Origin: Candidatus Nitrotoga sp. BS
GTDB taxonomy: Bacteria; Pseudomonadota; Gammaproteobacteria; Burkholderiales; Gallionellaceae
Direction of reading: 5' to 3'
Assembly (NCBI RefSeq): GCF_927797785.1
Contig: NZ_CAKMLL010000061.1
Location: 1-64,000, forward strand
Length of the DNA: 64,000 nucleotides
The notes below the pieces were generated by a model. That model was not told the DNA's origin. It did no database searches and saw only the letters and a program-made list of their open reading frames with translations. The position numbers were made by a program, and so were the translations under genes. Below are positions 10,761 to 18,881 of the stretch, piece by piece (the first letter of the stretch is position 1; the number at the start of each line of letters is the position of its first letter).

Positions 10761-12983
10761 ATGAGCAAGAAGCCAAACGAACTAAGTCCGTTACACGCGC
10801 AAGCTGAAACGCAATTTGCCCAAGTACCAGAGAAACTATGGAAGCCGCGCCCTGCCGAAGAACTTCTACAAGAGCTCCAAGTGTATAAGGCTGAACTGGA
10901 GATACAGAACGAGACGTTGTGGCAGGCACAGATTGAACTGGAAGCGTCTCATGATCGCTACATGGATCTTTATGATTTTGCCCCTGTTGGTTATCTTACG
11001 CTCACCAGCGAAGCCCTGATCGCCGAGGTAAATCTCACTGGCGCTGCGCTGTTGGGAGTCAATCGCAAGGAATTGCTACTACACCGTTTCGCACATTTTA
11101 TCGCAGAAGATTACACCGATAACTGGTATCTTTTTTTAGGGAGCTTTCTGCAACGTGATGAGCGGCAGAGTTGCGAATTGGTTCTTAAGCACAGTAATGG
11201 TCAGAACTTTCATGCGCATCTGGACTGCCTGCACATAAAAGCTGGCAACGGCGAGCACTTGGTGCGCATCGCATTTACCGATATCAGCGAGCGCAAGCAA
11301 GCCGAGGAAGCACTCAGCATTGCCGCTATAGCCTTTGAGTCACAGGAGGGGATTATGGTGACCGATGCTCACGGCGTCATCCAGCGGGTAAACAATGCCT
11401 TTGCACGCCTCTCTGGTTACAGTTCGGAAGAAGTGGTGGGAAAAACACCAGCGCTACTGAGTTCAGGACGGCATGACAAAGATTTTTTCCAAGGTATGTG
11501 GACAGCCCTGAATGAGCAGAAATACTGGCAGGGTGAAATGTGGAATAAACGCAAAAATGGCAAAATAGTTGCCGATTGGCTAACCATTACTGCCGTCACT
11601 ACACTTGATGGAAACATCACTCATTACGTTGGAATTGTTTCCGATATTACCAGCAACCCCGAGTCATTGGCTGAGATTCACCGGTTGGCCTATTATGATT
11701 TTCTCACCCAGTTGCCCAACCGCCGCATGCTGCTTGACCGTATGAAGCAGGCGCTCGCGGCCAGCAGTCGCAGCAAACATTATGGCGCCCTTCTATTCCT
11801 AGACCTGGATAATTTCAAGAATCTTAATGATACGCGCGGCCACTATATTGGCGATTTGCTGCTGGTTGAAGTCGCGCGCCGCCTTAATGCCATCGTGCGC
11901 GAAGGCGATACTGTGGCCCGGTTGGGCGGCGACGAGTTCGTGTTGATGCTGGAAAATTTAAGCGAGGATATTCAGGAAGCTGCCAATCAGGCCGGATTGG
12001 TTGGTAAAAAAGTATGCGATGCAATTGCATCGTCTTATTTGCTTGAAGGCATTGAGTTACGGTGTACAGCCAGTATCGGAGTCGGCCTGTTTTTCGGCCA
12101 TGAAGCTTCAGTCGATGAGCTGCTCAAACACGCCGATTTCGCAATGTACCACGCAAAAAAGGAGGGACGCAATAGCGTGCGCTTCTTCGACCCAGAAATG
12201 CAGGCCACGTTGATCAATCGTAGCGCGCTTGAAAGCGACCTGCACCATGCGCTAGAACGCCAGCAACTACGCCTCTACTACCAGATACAGGTAGGCAATG
12301 AGCGCCATGCTATCGGTGCCGAGGCATTACTCCGCTGGGTGCATCCCGAGCGCGGCCTGATTCTTCCCGAACAATTTATTCCGCTGGCCGAAAAAACCGG
12401 TCTGATCTTACCAATTGGATTGTGGGTGCTGCAAACGGCGTGCGCGCAACTCAGTGACTGGGCTGACAATCCGGCCACCAGCAGCCTGCAACTCTCCCTT
12501 AATGCCAGTGCGCTCGAGTTGCGCCAGCCAGATTTCGTCGAACAGGTGCAGCGGGCCATTTTAGTAACCGGAATTAATCCGACGCTTCTAAAAATAGAGC
12601 TAACCGAGAGCCTGCTAATCGACAATGTGTATGATACCGTTGCTAAGATGAATGCTCTCAAGGCTCTCGGCATCAGTTTTTCGATGGATGACTTCGGCAC
12701 CGCTTATTCCTCACTCGCCTACCTAAAACAGCTACCACTGAATCAATTGAAGATAGACCAATCCTTCATCCGTGATTTGGGCGAGAATCCCAGCAATGCA
12801 GCCCTTGTGCAGGCTATCATCCTTATGGGACGCACGTTCGGTTTAGACGTCATTGCCGAAGGTGTGGAAGACGAAGCGCAGCTAGCGTTTCTCAATTTGA
12901 ATGGCTGCCATGCCTATCAGGGATATCTGTTTAGCCGCCCACTGCCACTGGCAGAATTCGAGGAGTTTGTAGAACGAGTTTGA
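10761..12983 (+). CDS. PAS-GGDEF-EAL cyclic-di-GMP turnover protein
   Basis: Bifunctional c-di-GMP protein of about 740 aa with no membrane segment. In order it has a helical N-terminus, a PAS domain (DLYDFAPVGYLTL), a second PAS (EGIMVTDAHGVIQRVNNAFA), a GGDEF domain and an EAL domain. GGDEF is intact (ARLGGDEF) and is preceded at the right distance by an inhibitory RxxD (REGD). The EAL domain keeps its catalytic set: EALLRW, LSLNAS, ELTES, MDDFG, KIDQSF, IAEGVE and YQGYLFS. Phosphodiesterase activity is therefore expected, and diguanylate cyclase activity is possible. The ATG at 10761 follows AGGAAAG; the frame opens 20 codons earlier without a good site. The sensed signal cannot be told from sequence. 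Confidence 0.92.
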   Translation: MSKKPNELSPLHAQAETQFAQVPEKLWKPRPAEELLQELQVYKAELEIQNETLWQAQIELEASHDRYMDLYDFAPVGYLTLTSEALIAEVNLTGAALLGVNRKELLLHRFAHFIAEDYTDNWYLFLGSFLQRDERQSCELVLKHSNGQNFHAHLDCLHIKAGNGEHLVRIAFTDISERKQAEEALSIAAIAFESQEGIMVTDAHGVIQRVNNAFARLSGYSSEEVVGKTPALLSSGRHDKDFFQGMWTALNEQKYWQGEMWNKRKNGKIVADWLTITAVTTLDGNITHYVGIVSDITSNPESLAEIHRLAYYDFLTQLPNRRMLLDRMKQALAASSRSKHYGALLFLDLDNFKNLNDTRGHYIGDLLLVEVARRLNAIVREGDTVARLGGDEFVLMLENLSEDIQEAANQAGLVGKKVCDAIASSYLLEGIELRCTASIGVGLFFGHEASVDELLKHADFAMYHAKKEGRNSVRFFDPEMQATLINRSALESDLHHALERQQLRLYYQIQVGNERHAIGAEALLRWVHPERGLILPEQFIPLAEKTGLILPIGLWVLQTACAQLSDWADNPATSSLQLSLNASALELRQPDFVEQVQRAILVTGINPTLLKIELTESLLIDNVYDTVAKMNALKALGISFSMDDFGTAYSSLAYLKQLPLNQLKIDQSFIRDLGENPSNAALVQAIILMGRTFGLDVIAEGVEDEAQLAFLNLNGCHAYQGYLFSRPLPLAEFEEFVERV

Positions 12984-13010
12984 TGCATGTTCTATGAAGG
13001 GGATGGCTGT

Positions 13011-13178
13011 AGGGCGCCTCTAAAAGCCGCAATTTTTCGAACAGCCACTTTACTGCTTGCCTGGTTAACTCGTTTCGTCATAATACGGTGTTACTTTAAA
13101 ATTTATCGCTTACATATCAACTATATGCCGCGCTCAAATTTTTTACTCGCGCCTTATCTTGCCTGAAAACTTTAATTA
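13011..13178 (-). repeat. MITE-like repeat copy, one end eroded
   Basis: This is a second copy of the repeat seen at 24121-24300, in opposite orientation. The clean terminus AGGGCGCCTCTAAAAGCCGC is at 13011-13030. The interior (AACGAGTTAACCAGG read on the minus strand, the GATATGTAAGCGAT tract, and AGTAAAAAATTTGAGCGC) matches the 24.1 kb copy along most of its length. The other terminus is degraded after CTTGCCTGAAAACTTTAATT and merges with the ATG of the next gene. Confidence 0.75.
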
Positions 13179-13948
13179 TGTGGTCGTTGCTCAAAAAACT
13201 CCCACCTTCCATCGTTGCACTACTACTGCAAACAGCAGCAGTAGTGCTTGCGTTGCTGACGCTAAACGTTATAGAACGGCACGACTCAGCGTTTTTATTT
13301 GCCGTGCTTTGTGGCCTGCTCGCCGCCACGTTCAGTTTTTTTGCCGGACTTGCCAAGTGGTGGTTGGTCATTCAACTGCTGTTTGCACCCGCTTTGGTGT
13401 TGATGCTCGCAGTCAATTTACCGCCTACTCTTTTCCTCGGTGCATTTCTAATACTACTGCTTGTGTATTGGAGTACTTTTCGCACGCAAGTGCCGCTGTA
13501 TCTTTCCAGCAATAAAGTGTGGCATGCCTTGGAGCATTTGTTGCCTGTTGCTAAAACTGATTCGGGTTTTACCTTCATTGATTTAGGTTCCGGTTTAGGC
13601 GGGGTATTGACGCATCTTGCCAGTGCTCGCCCGGACGGACGATACATCGGCGTGGAGGCAGCACCCTTACCTGTTTTCTGGAGTTGGTTGCGTATCAAGT
13701 TAGGCAGTCATCGCAACTGCCGAGTAAAGTGGGGCAGTCTATGGGATTGCGACTTGTCGCAGTACGACGTGGTGTTTGCCTACCTCTCACCCGTACCGAT
13801 GGAAAAGCTCTGGAACAAGGCACGCTCAGAAATGCGTTCTGGCACAATATTTATCAGCAGTACCTTTACCGTACTTGATCAAGCACACCATGAAATCGTG
13901 CAGGTGAATGATCTGCATCATTCCACTCTGTTTATCTGGCATATGTAA
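13178..13948 (+). CDS. Membrane-anchored class I SAM-dependent methyltransferase-like protein
   Basis: A 256-residue protein with two regions. Residues about 10-100 form three to four hydrophobic helices (for example SIVALLLQTAAVVLALLTL). Residues about 115-256 look like a Rossmann-fold methyltransferase with the SAM-binding motif FIDLGSGLGG (133-142), an acidic second motif (YIGVEAAP) and a motif-IV-like YDVVFAYLSPVPM. The substrate is unknown. No Shine-Dalgarno precedes the ATG, which lies at the eroded end of a MITE copy, so the original start or promoter may have been altered. Its stop overlaps the start of a 47-codon ORF (TAATG). Confidence 0.7.
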   Translation: MWSLLKKLPPSIVALLLQTAAVVLALLTLNVIERHDSAFLFAVLCGLLAATFSFFAGLAKWWLVIQLLFAPALVLMLAVNLPPTLFLGAFLILLLVYWSTFRTQVPLYLSSNKVWHALEHLLPVAKTDSGFTFIDLGSGLGGVLTHLASARPDGRYIGVEAAPLPVFWSWLRIKLGSHRNCRVKWGSLWDCDLSQYDVVFAYLSPVPMEKLWNKARSEMRSGTIFISSTFTVLDQAHHEIVQVNDLHHSTLFIWHM

Positions 13949-14091
13949 TGATCTGGCAATATTACGAAATCAGAACTGACTATCTAATACGCAGCGTTGT
14001 GGAAGGCGCAGTAGAGAAGGATGTAGGTGGCGTAAAGTCAGTGCATATTTTCTCGAGTCCGGAAACTGAGTTTTCCCATGGCCGTTCGTAA
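13948..14091 (+). CDS. Small ORF (47 aa) coupled to the methyltransferase
   Basis: The ATG overlaps the stop of the methyltransferase gene in a TAATG junction, a usual sign of translational coupling. The predicted peptide starts MIWQYYEIRTDYLIRSVVEG, is mixed in charge and has no signal or membrane segment. I recognise no family. With only 47 codons it could be chance, and the overlap is the only positive evidence. Confidence 0.3.
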   Translation: MIWQYYEIRTDYLIRSVVEGAVEKDVGGVKSVHIFSSPETEFSHGRS

Positions 14092-14222
14092 GTCACGATA
14101 TACAGCAGCAATATATCAAAATACAATCAAGCCCGATTAAGAGTGAAGAAGTAAGTGCTTTTCGTTGGCGATGCACGGTTATCGTATCTGCTAAAATACC
14201 AAACTTGTCTACGAGGTTAATC

Positions 14223-14242
14223 AATTGATCAAGTGATCAATT
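14223..14242. promoter_or_regulatory. Perfect 9-bp inverted repeat upstream of slt
   Basis: AATTGATCA-AG-TGATCAATT is a perfect 20-bp dyad in the 315 bp between the small ORF (end 14091) and the lytic transglycosylase start (14407). It contains two GATC sites. It could be an operator or only a Dam-site palindrome. Nothing else recognisable lies in this spacer. Confidence 0.35.
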
Positions 14243-14406
14243 AGACAACAAGCCACGTCAAGTTCAAGTTTCAAACATTGGCTACCGATAAGTAGGTGAA
14301 ATGAGCTCATTTGCAATATTAAGTGGGGAAATTACCCGCCATGGGAAAACTTGAAAGTCAGTCGGGAATTAAGGTGGCTAAACGGAATTCTATAAGGGCA
14401 TTACCC

Positions 14407-16323
14407 ATGCGTTTTCCAAAGTTTTTTTTGTTTGTATTGATTTTTTTTCCTGCTTTGGCGATAGCAAATCAGGATGCGGATTTTCTCGCCGCGCGGGATG
14501 CATTCCGTAAAGGTGATTTAGTGAAACTTGACCATATGGCCAAGCGATTAAAGCATTCCCCGCTAGAGCCTTATCTAGCTTATTACCAGTTACGTATGCA
14601 ACTAGAAACGGCAAGCGTCGCCGATATCAAGAAATTTTTGGCGCGCACCGATGAGACTCCAGTGATTAACCGCCTGCGCGCGGAATGGTTGAAGTTGCTT
14701 GGGGAAAGGCAGCAATGGGACGAGTTTTCGACCGAGTACCCACGCTTGGTGGGTAAACAGGTAGATCTGACCTGTTATGAAATGCGATCGCGCCAACATC
14801 TGCAGGAGGAACCCATACTGCAGGAGGCCCGCAACCTGTGGTTAACCGGTAGCTCGGAATTGCCGGAGAGCTGCACTCCCTTGTTTGATATGGCAATTGG
14901 TAGCGGTATCATTAGTGTATCGGATATATGGCTACGCTTGCGCCTGGCATTGGAGGCAGGCAATCTGACATTAGCTAAACAGCTTTCGGAAAAGTTGCCT
15001 GCCAACCGCGCCCTTTCTTCATCCGAACTGGATAGTGCTGCCACTGATCAAGTGCGATATCTTGCAACGGCCAAGCTAGAAAACGCCTCTGAAGCTCTAC
15101 GCACAGTGGCGATATTTGCCTTGCAACGGCTTGCCAAACAGTCGCCACAATTAGCCGATTTACAGTGGGAAAGCAAAGCAGCCTATTTTACTGCGGATGA
15201 ACAGCATTATTTTTATGGGTGGTTAGGTTACGAAGCAGCACGTAAACGAGATGTGCGCGCGCTGGAATGGTACAAGGCGGCAGGTGAAGGTCCTCTGACT
15301 GAACAGCAGCTGGCATGGCGTGCCCGAACAGCGTTGCTTACGCAGGATTGGCTCGAAGTAGGGGCGAGCATTAATGCCATGACGCCGCAACAGCAGCGCG
15401 AGAGTGTGTGGCGCTATTGGAAGGCGCGTGCTCTGAAAGCACAGGGAAACTTGTCAGAAGCAAATGTGTTGTTTGCTGAATTGAGCCGCGAACATGATTA
15501 TTACGGTCAACTTTCCATCGATGAGATCGGACTAGTGCTTTCCGCAACTACGCCTGCCAACTATCAGCCTAGCAAAGCGACAATAAATGCAATGCAGGCG
15601 CAGCCCGCCATTCAGCGGGCACTAGCATTATACCGTATGGATTTGCGCACTGACGCGGCCAGAGAATGGGCATGGGCACTGCGCAAACTTGACGACAAAC
15701 AGCTATTGGTGGCAGCTGAAATTGCGCGCCGTAACGAGATGTATGACCATGCTATTAATACCGCCGATCGTACAGTGCAGATACATGATTTCAGCCTGCG
15801 TTATCTCGCGCCTTACCGGGAAGCATTACAGAGCCATATTCGCAATAATGAACTGGAAGAAGCTTGGGTGTATGGCTTGATGCGGCAAGAGAGTCGTTTC
15901 ATCCATCAGGCCAAATCGCCAGTAGGCGCGACAGGTCTTATGCAGATCATGCCTGCTACTGCTCGCTGGATAGCGCAAAAGATAGGAATGAAAAGTTATC
16001 GCCAGACACTTTTGAGTAAACTAGATACTCAATTCAAGCTTGGCACTTATTACATGAAAACGGTGCTATCGTCACTAGACAATAGTCCGGTGCTGGCCTC
16101 CGCCGCCTATAACGCTGGACCTTCACGCGCCCGCAAATGGCGTGGGGAAAGCGCATTGGAAGGAGCCATTTACATCGAAAACATTCCCTTTGACGAAACG
16201 CGCGCTTACGTAAAAAAGGTAATGAGCAATACCATGCATTATTCTCGGCTTTTCGGCCATCCAACGCTTTCCCTCAAGCAACGTTTGGGTGTGATTGCGG
16301 CAAAGGATGTAATTAGCCTTTAG
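14407..16323 (+). CDS. slt: Soluble lytic murein transglycosylase (Slt70 family)
   Basis: Periplasmic enzyme that cleaves peptidoglycan glycan strands to 1,6-anhydro-muropeptides. From the ATG at 14407 the product (638 aa) starts with a signal peptide MRFPKFFLFVLIFFPALAIA. A long alpha-superhelical U/L domain follows, and then the C-terminal SLT domain with catalytic Glu in GLMRQESRF, then GATGLMQIMPATA and ASAAYNAGPSRARKW. Length is close to E. coli Slt (about 645). The open frame runs 28 codons further upstream (14323), but that extension would bury the signal peptide. cca follows after 10 bp, so the two are probably co-transcribed. Confidence 0.93.
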   Translation: MRFPKFFLFVLIFFPALAIANQDADFLAARDAFRKGDLVKLDHMAKRLKHSPLEPYLAYYQLRMQLETASVADIKKFLARTDETPVINRLRAEWLKLLGERQQWDEFSTEYPRLVGKQVDLTCYEMRSRQHLQEEPILQEARNLWLTGSSELPESCTPLFDMAIGSGIISVSDIWLRLRLALEAGNLTLAKQLSEKLPANRALSSSELDSAATDQVRYLATAKLENASEALRTVAIFALQRLAKQSPQLADLQWESKAAYFTADEQHYFYGWLGYEAARKRDVRALEWYKAAGEGPLTEQQLAWRARTALLTQDWLEVGASINAMTPQQQRESVWRYWKARALKAQGNLSEANVLFAELSREHDYYGQLSIDEIGLVLSATTPANYQPSKATINAMQAQPAIQRALALYRMDLRTDAAREWAWALRKLDDKQLLVAAEIARRNEMYDHAINTADRTVQIHDFSLRYLAPYREALQSHIRNNELEEAWVYGLMRQESRFIHQAKSPVGATGLMQIMPATARWIAQKIGMKSYRQTLLSKLDTQFKLGTYYMKTVLSSLDNSPVLASAAYNAGPSRARKWRGESALEGAIYIENIPFDETRAYVKKVMSNTMHYSRLFGHPTLSLKQRLGVIAAKDVISL

Positions 16324-16333
16324 GTTATTTCTG

Positions 16334-17560
16334 ATGAAAGATAGCGGCCTGAAAATTTACAGTGTTGGCGGTGCTGTGCGCGATGAATTGCTCAACCTAC
16401 CAGTGAACGACCATGATTGGGTAGTGGTAGGAAGTACGCCGGAAGATATGGTGGCACGTGGCTATAAGCCGGTTGGCAAAGATTTTCCGGTGTTCTTGCA
16501 CCCCCAAAGACACGAGGAATATGCGCTAGCACGCACCGAGCGTAAAACTGCGCCCGGTTATAGGGGTTTTACCATCCATGCCACGCCGGACGTAACGCTG
16601 GAGCAAGACTTGCAGCGCCGCGACTTTACCATTAACGCCATTGCACGTGACCAAGACGGTACGTTAATTGACCCCTATAACGGCATCGCCGATTTGCAAG
16701 CCGGAATTTTGCGCCACGTCAGCTCGGCATTCAGTGAAGACCCGGTGCGGATTTTGCGTGCAGCGCGCTTTGTGGCACGTTTCGGTTTCAACATAGCACC
16801 GGAAACTTTGTCACTGATGCGCGCAATGGTGACAAATGGTGAGGTGGATGCGTTGGTCCCGGAACGAGTGTGGCAAGAATTGGCGCGTGGTCTGATGGAA
16901 AAAGTACCTTCACGCTTTTTTTTCACGCTACGTGATTGCGGTGCGCTGGTGAAAATCTTGCCGGAAGTGGACGCGCTGTTCGGCGTGCCACAGCCACCTA
17001 AATATCACCCGGAAATAGATTGCGGCATACACACCATGCTGGTGCTGGACGATGCGGCACAACATGATTACCCACTGGAAGTGCGTTTTTCTGCGCTTAC
17101 ACACGACCTCGGCAAGGGGAATACGCCGACAGACATTTTACCGCGTCACATTGGCCATGAGGTGCGCAGTGTAGAGTTGCTGCGTACCTTGTGTGTGCGT
17201 CTGCGCGTAACAAATGAATGCCGCGACCTCGGCTTACTGGTGGCACGCTATCACGGGAATGTGCATCGTGCCCCTGAGCTACGCCCCGATACCATTGTCG
17301 CCCTATTGCAGAGTTGCGATGCTTGGCGCAGGCCGGAACGCTTCACACACTTGTTGCAGGCATGCGCGTCAGATGCGCGGGGGCGAACCGGTCACGAACA
17401 GGATGTTTATCCACAGGCAGGTTATCTATTGCGAATGTTACAGGCCGCACTGACGGTGAATGCAGGAGAGATTGCGCAGCAATGTGAGGATAAAAATACT
17501 ATTGCTGACAAGGTACGCGAGGCGCGGGTTATGGCAGTGGAGCGGGCAATCAAAGGTTGA
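16334..17560 (+). CDS. cca: Multifunctional CCA-adding tRNA nucleotidyltransferase
   Basis: Adds or repairs the 3' CCA of tRNAs. The 408-residue product shows the class II nucleotidyltransferase signature YSVGGAVRDELL, catalytic DHDW (DxD), the RRDFTINAIA motif and a C-terminal HD domain (HTMLVLDDA...LTHDLGKG), which in E. coli-type Cca gives phosphodiesterase/phosphatase activity. Length equals the E. coli enzyme within a few residues. It sits 10 bp after slt. Confidence 0.94.
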   Translation: MKDSGLKIYSVGGAVRDELLNLPVNDHDWVVVGSTPEDMVARGYKPVGKDFPVFLHPQRHEEYALARTERKTAPGYRGFTIHATPDVTLEQDLQRRDFTINAIARDQDGTLIDPYNGIADLQAGILRHVSSAFSEDPVRILRAARFVARFGFNIAPETLSLMRAMVTNGEVDALVPERVWQELARGLMEKVPSRFFFTLRDCGALVKILPEVDALFGVPQPPKYHPEIDCGIHTMLVLDDAAQHDYPLEVRFSALTHDLGKGNTPTDILPRHIGHEVRSVELLRTLCVRLRVTNECRDLGLLVARYHGNVHRAPELRPDTIVALLQSCDAWRRPERFTHLLQACASDARGRTGHEQDVYPQAGYLLRMLQAALTVNAGEIAQQCEDKNTIADKVREARVMAVERAIKG

Positions 17561-17603
17561 ATTTCTCGCTGCCAAATCTCAATAGATTCAGTCAAAACAT
17601 ATA

Positions 17604-18644
17604 ATGAATTTTCTTTCGATCTCTCAACTCCTCCAACGCCATCTGCTCTGGTTCTTGATCGCTGTATATGTTATTGCCGTTGTTTTGCCGGTTCCCGGTC
17701 TCAGGATAAGGAATATTTCTTTTGGTGAGATCACTATATACCAGCAAAAAATGAATATATCGTTGCTAATGATGATGCTCGCCATACTCATGTTCAATGC
17801 TGGCCTAGGGTTGCAGATTTCCCATATTAAAAAATATTTTGAAAAAAAATTTGTATTACTGGCCGGATTAATTGCTAACGTAATTATCCCAATTATCTAT
17901 ATTTTTGGCGTAACGCTCTTAATGCGGCTTTGGACTGAGCCGGTAGAAGTCCAATACATTCTTGTGGGTCTAGCATTGGTTGCCGCGATGCCGATTGCTG
18001 GAGGGTCTACAGCGTGGGCACAAAACGCTAATGGAAATTTGGCTTTAAGCCTGGGATTAGTACTTTTCTCCACACTTCTGAGCCCCATGATCACTCCGGT
18101 AATGTTTAACATTTTTGGTGAAATGGCCTCGGAAAAGTTCGAGACGGTCTTGCAAGGTTTGGCAGTATATGGCTCTGGAGCGTTTCTAGGTCTTTGGGTG
18201 GTCCTACCATCATTGCTAGGCATTGCGGTGCGCTTTATAGTCTCCGAAGACTGGATAGTTGGAGGAATGCATTATCTGAAATTCATCAATAGCATTGTTT
18301 TGTTGTTGTTGAATTACTCAAATGCTGCAGTATCATTGCCTCAAGCCATAGCTGAACAGGATTACGATTTCTTGGCCATCACAATGGTCATTTCTGCAGG
18401 ACTATGCTTAACTTTGTTTGCTGTAGGGTATGGTATGAGCCGCTTGTTCAAGTTGGATCGAGCTGAGCGCGTCTCACTTATGTTCGGACTGGGTATGAAC
18501 AATAACGGGACGGGGTTGGTATTGGCATCACTCGCTTTATCTTCTTACCCAAATGTAATGGTTCCGATTATTTTCTACAACTTGGTTCAGCACATCGCAG
18601 CAGGGTCTGTGAACGAAGTAATGAACAGAAAAGCAAGCGGATAA
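17604..18644 (+). CDS. BASS-type (bile acid:Na+ symporter family) membrane transporter
   Basis: A 346-residue integral membrane protein with about nine to ten hydrophobic segments. The resemblance to the bile-acid:sodium symporter superfamily rests on the NAGLGLQISHIKKYF region, the PIAGGSTAWAQNANGNLALSLG segment (shown here in part) and the late GMNNNGTGLVLASLAL motif, where the crossing helices bind Na+ and substrate. The substrate is unknown; family members carry organic acids, pantothenate or sulfated compounds. It lies 43 bp after cca but may be separately transcribed. It converges with the fusion gene on the other strand. Confidence 0.75.
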   Translation: MNFLSISQLLQRHLLWFLIAVYVIAVVLPVPGLRIRNISFGEITIYQQKMNISLLMMMLAILMFNAGLGLQISHIKKYFEKKFVLLAGLIANVIIPIIYIFGVTLLMRLWTEPVEVQYILVGLALVAAMPIAGGSTAWAQNANGNLALSLGLVLFSTLLSPMITPVMFNIFGEMASEKFETVLQGLAVYGSGAFLGLWVVLPSLLGIAVRFIVSEDWIVGGMHYLKFINSIVLLLLNYSNAAVSLPQAIAEQDYDFLAITMVISAGLCLTLFAVGYGMSRLFKLDRAERVSLMFGLGMNNNGTGLVLASLALSSYPNVMVPIIFYNLVQHIAAGSVNEVMNRKASG

Positions 18645-18881
18645 AGGGCCACTGTTCTTTAAAATGACGTGACAATGAAGTAGGCACACAATATTCTATT
18701 TATCGAGGTGTCCGCTATGTAGTTGTACCATTTCAGGTTGCAGCCATCGCTTGAAACCTACCTGTTGTTCGAGGACGACGGCACAATGTGATCAGCTTGC
18801 TTAATATCGTCTTACCAATCGTGCATAGCCACTCAACCAAAATCGAGTATTTAATTCGGTTTGGATAAATATAATTCAAGC

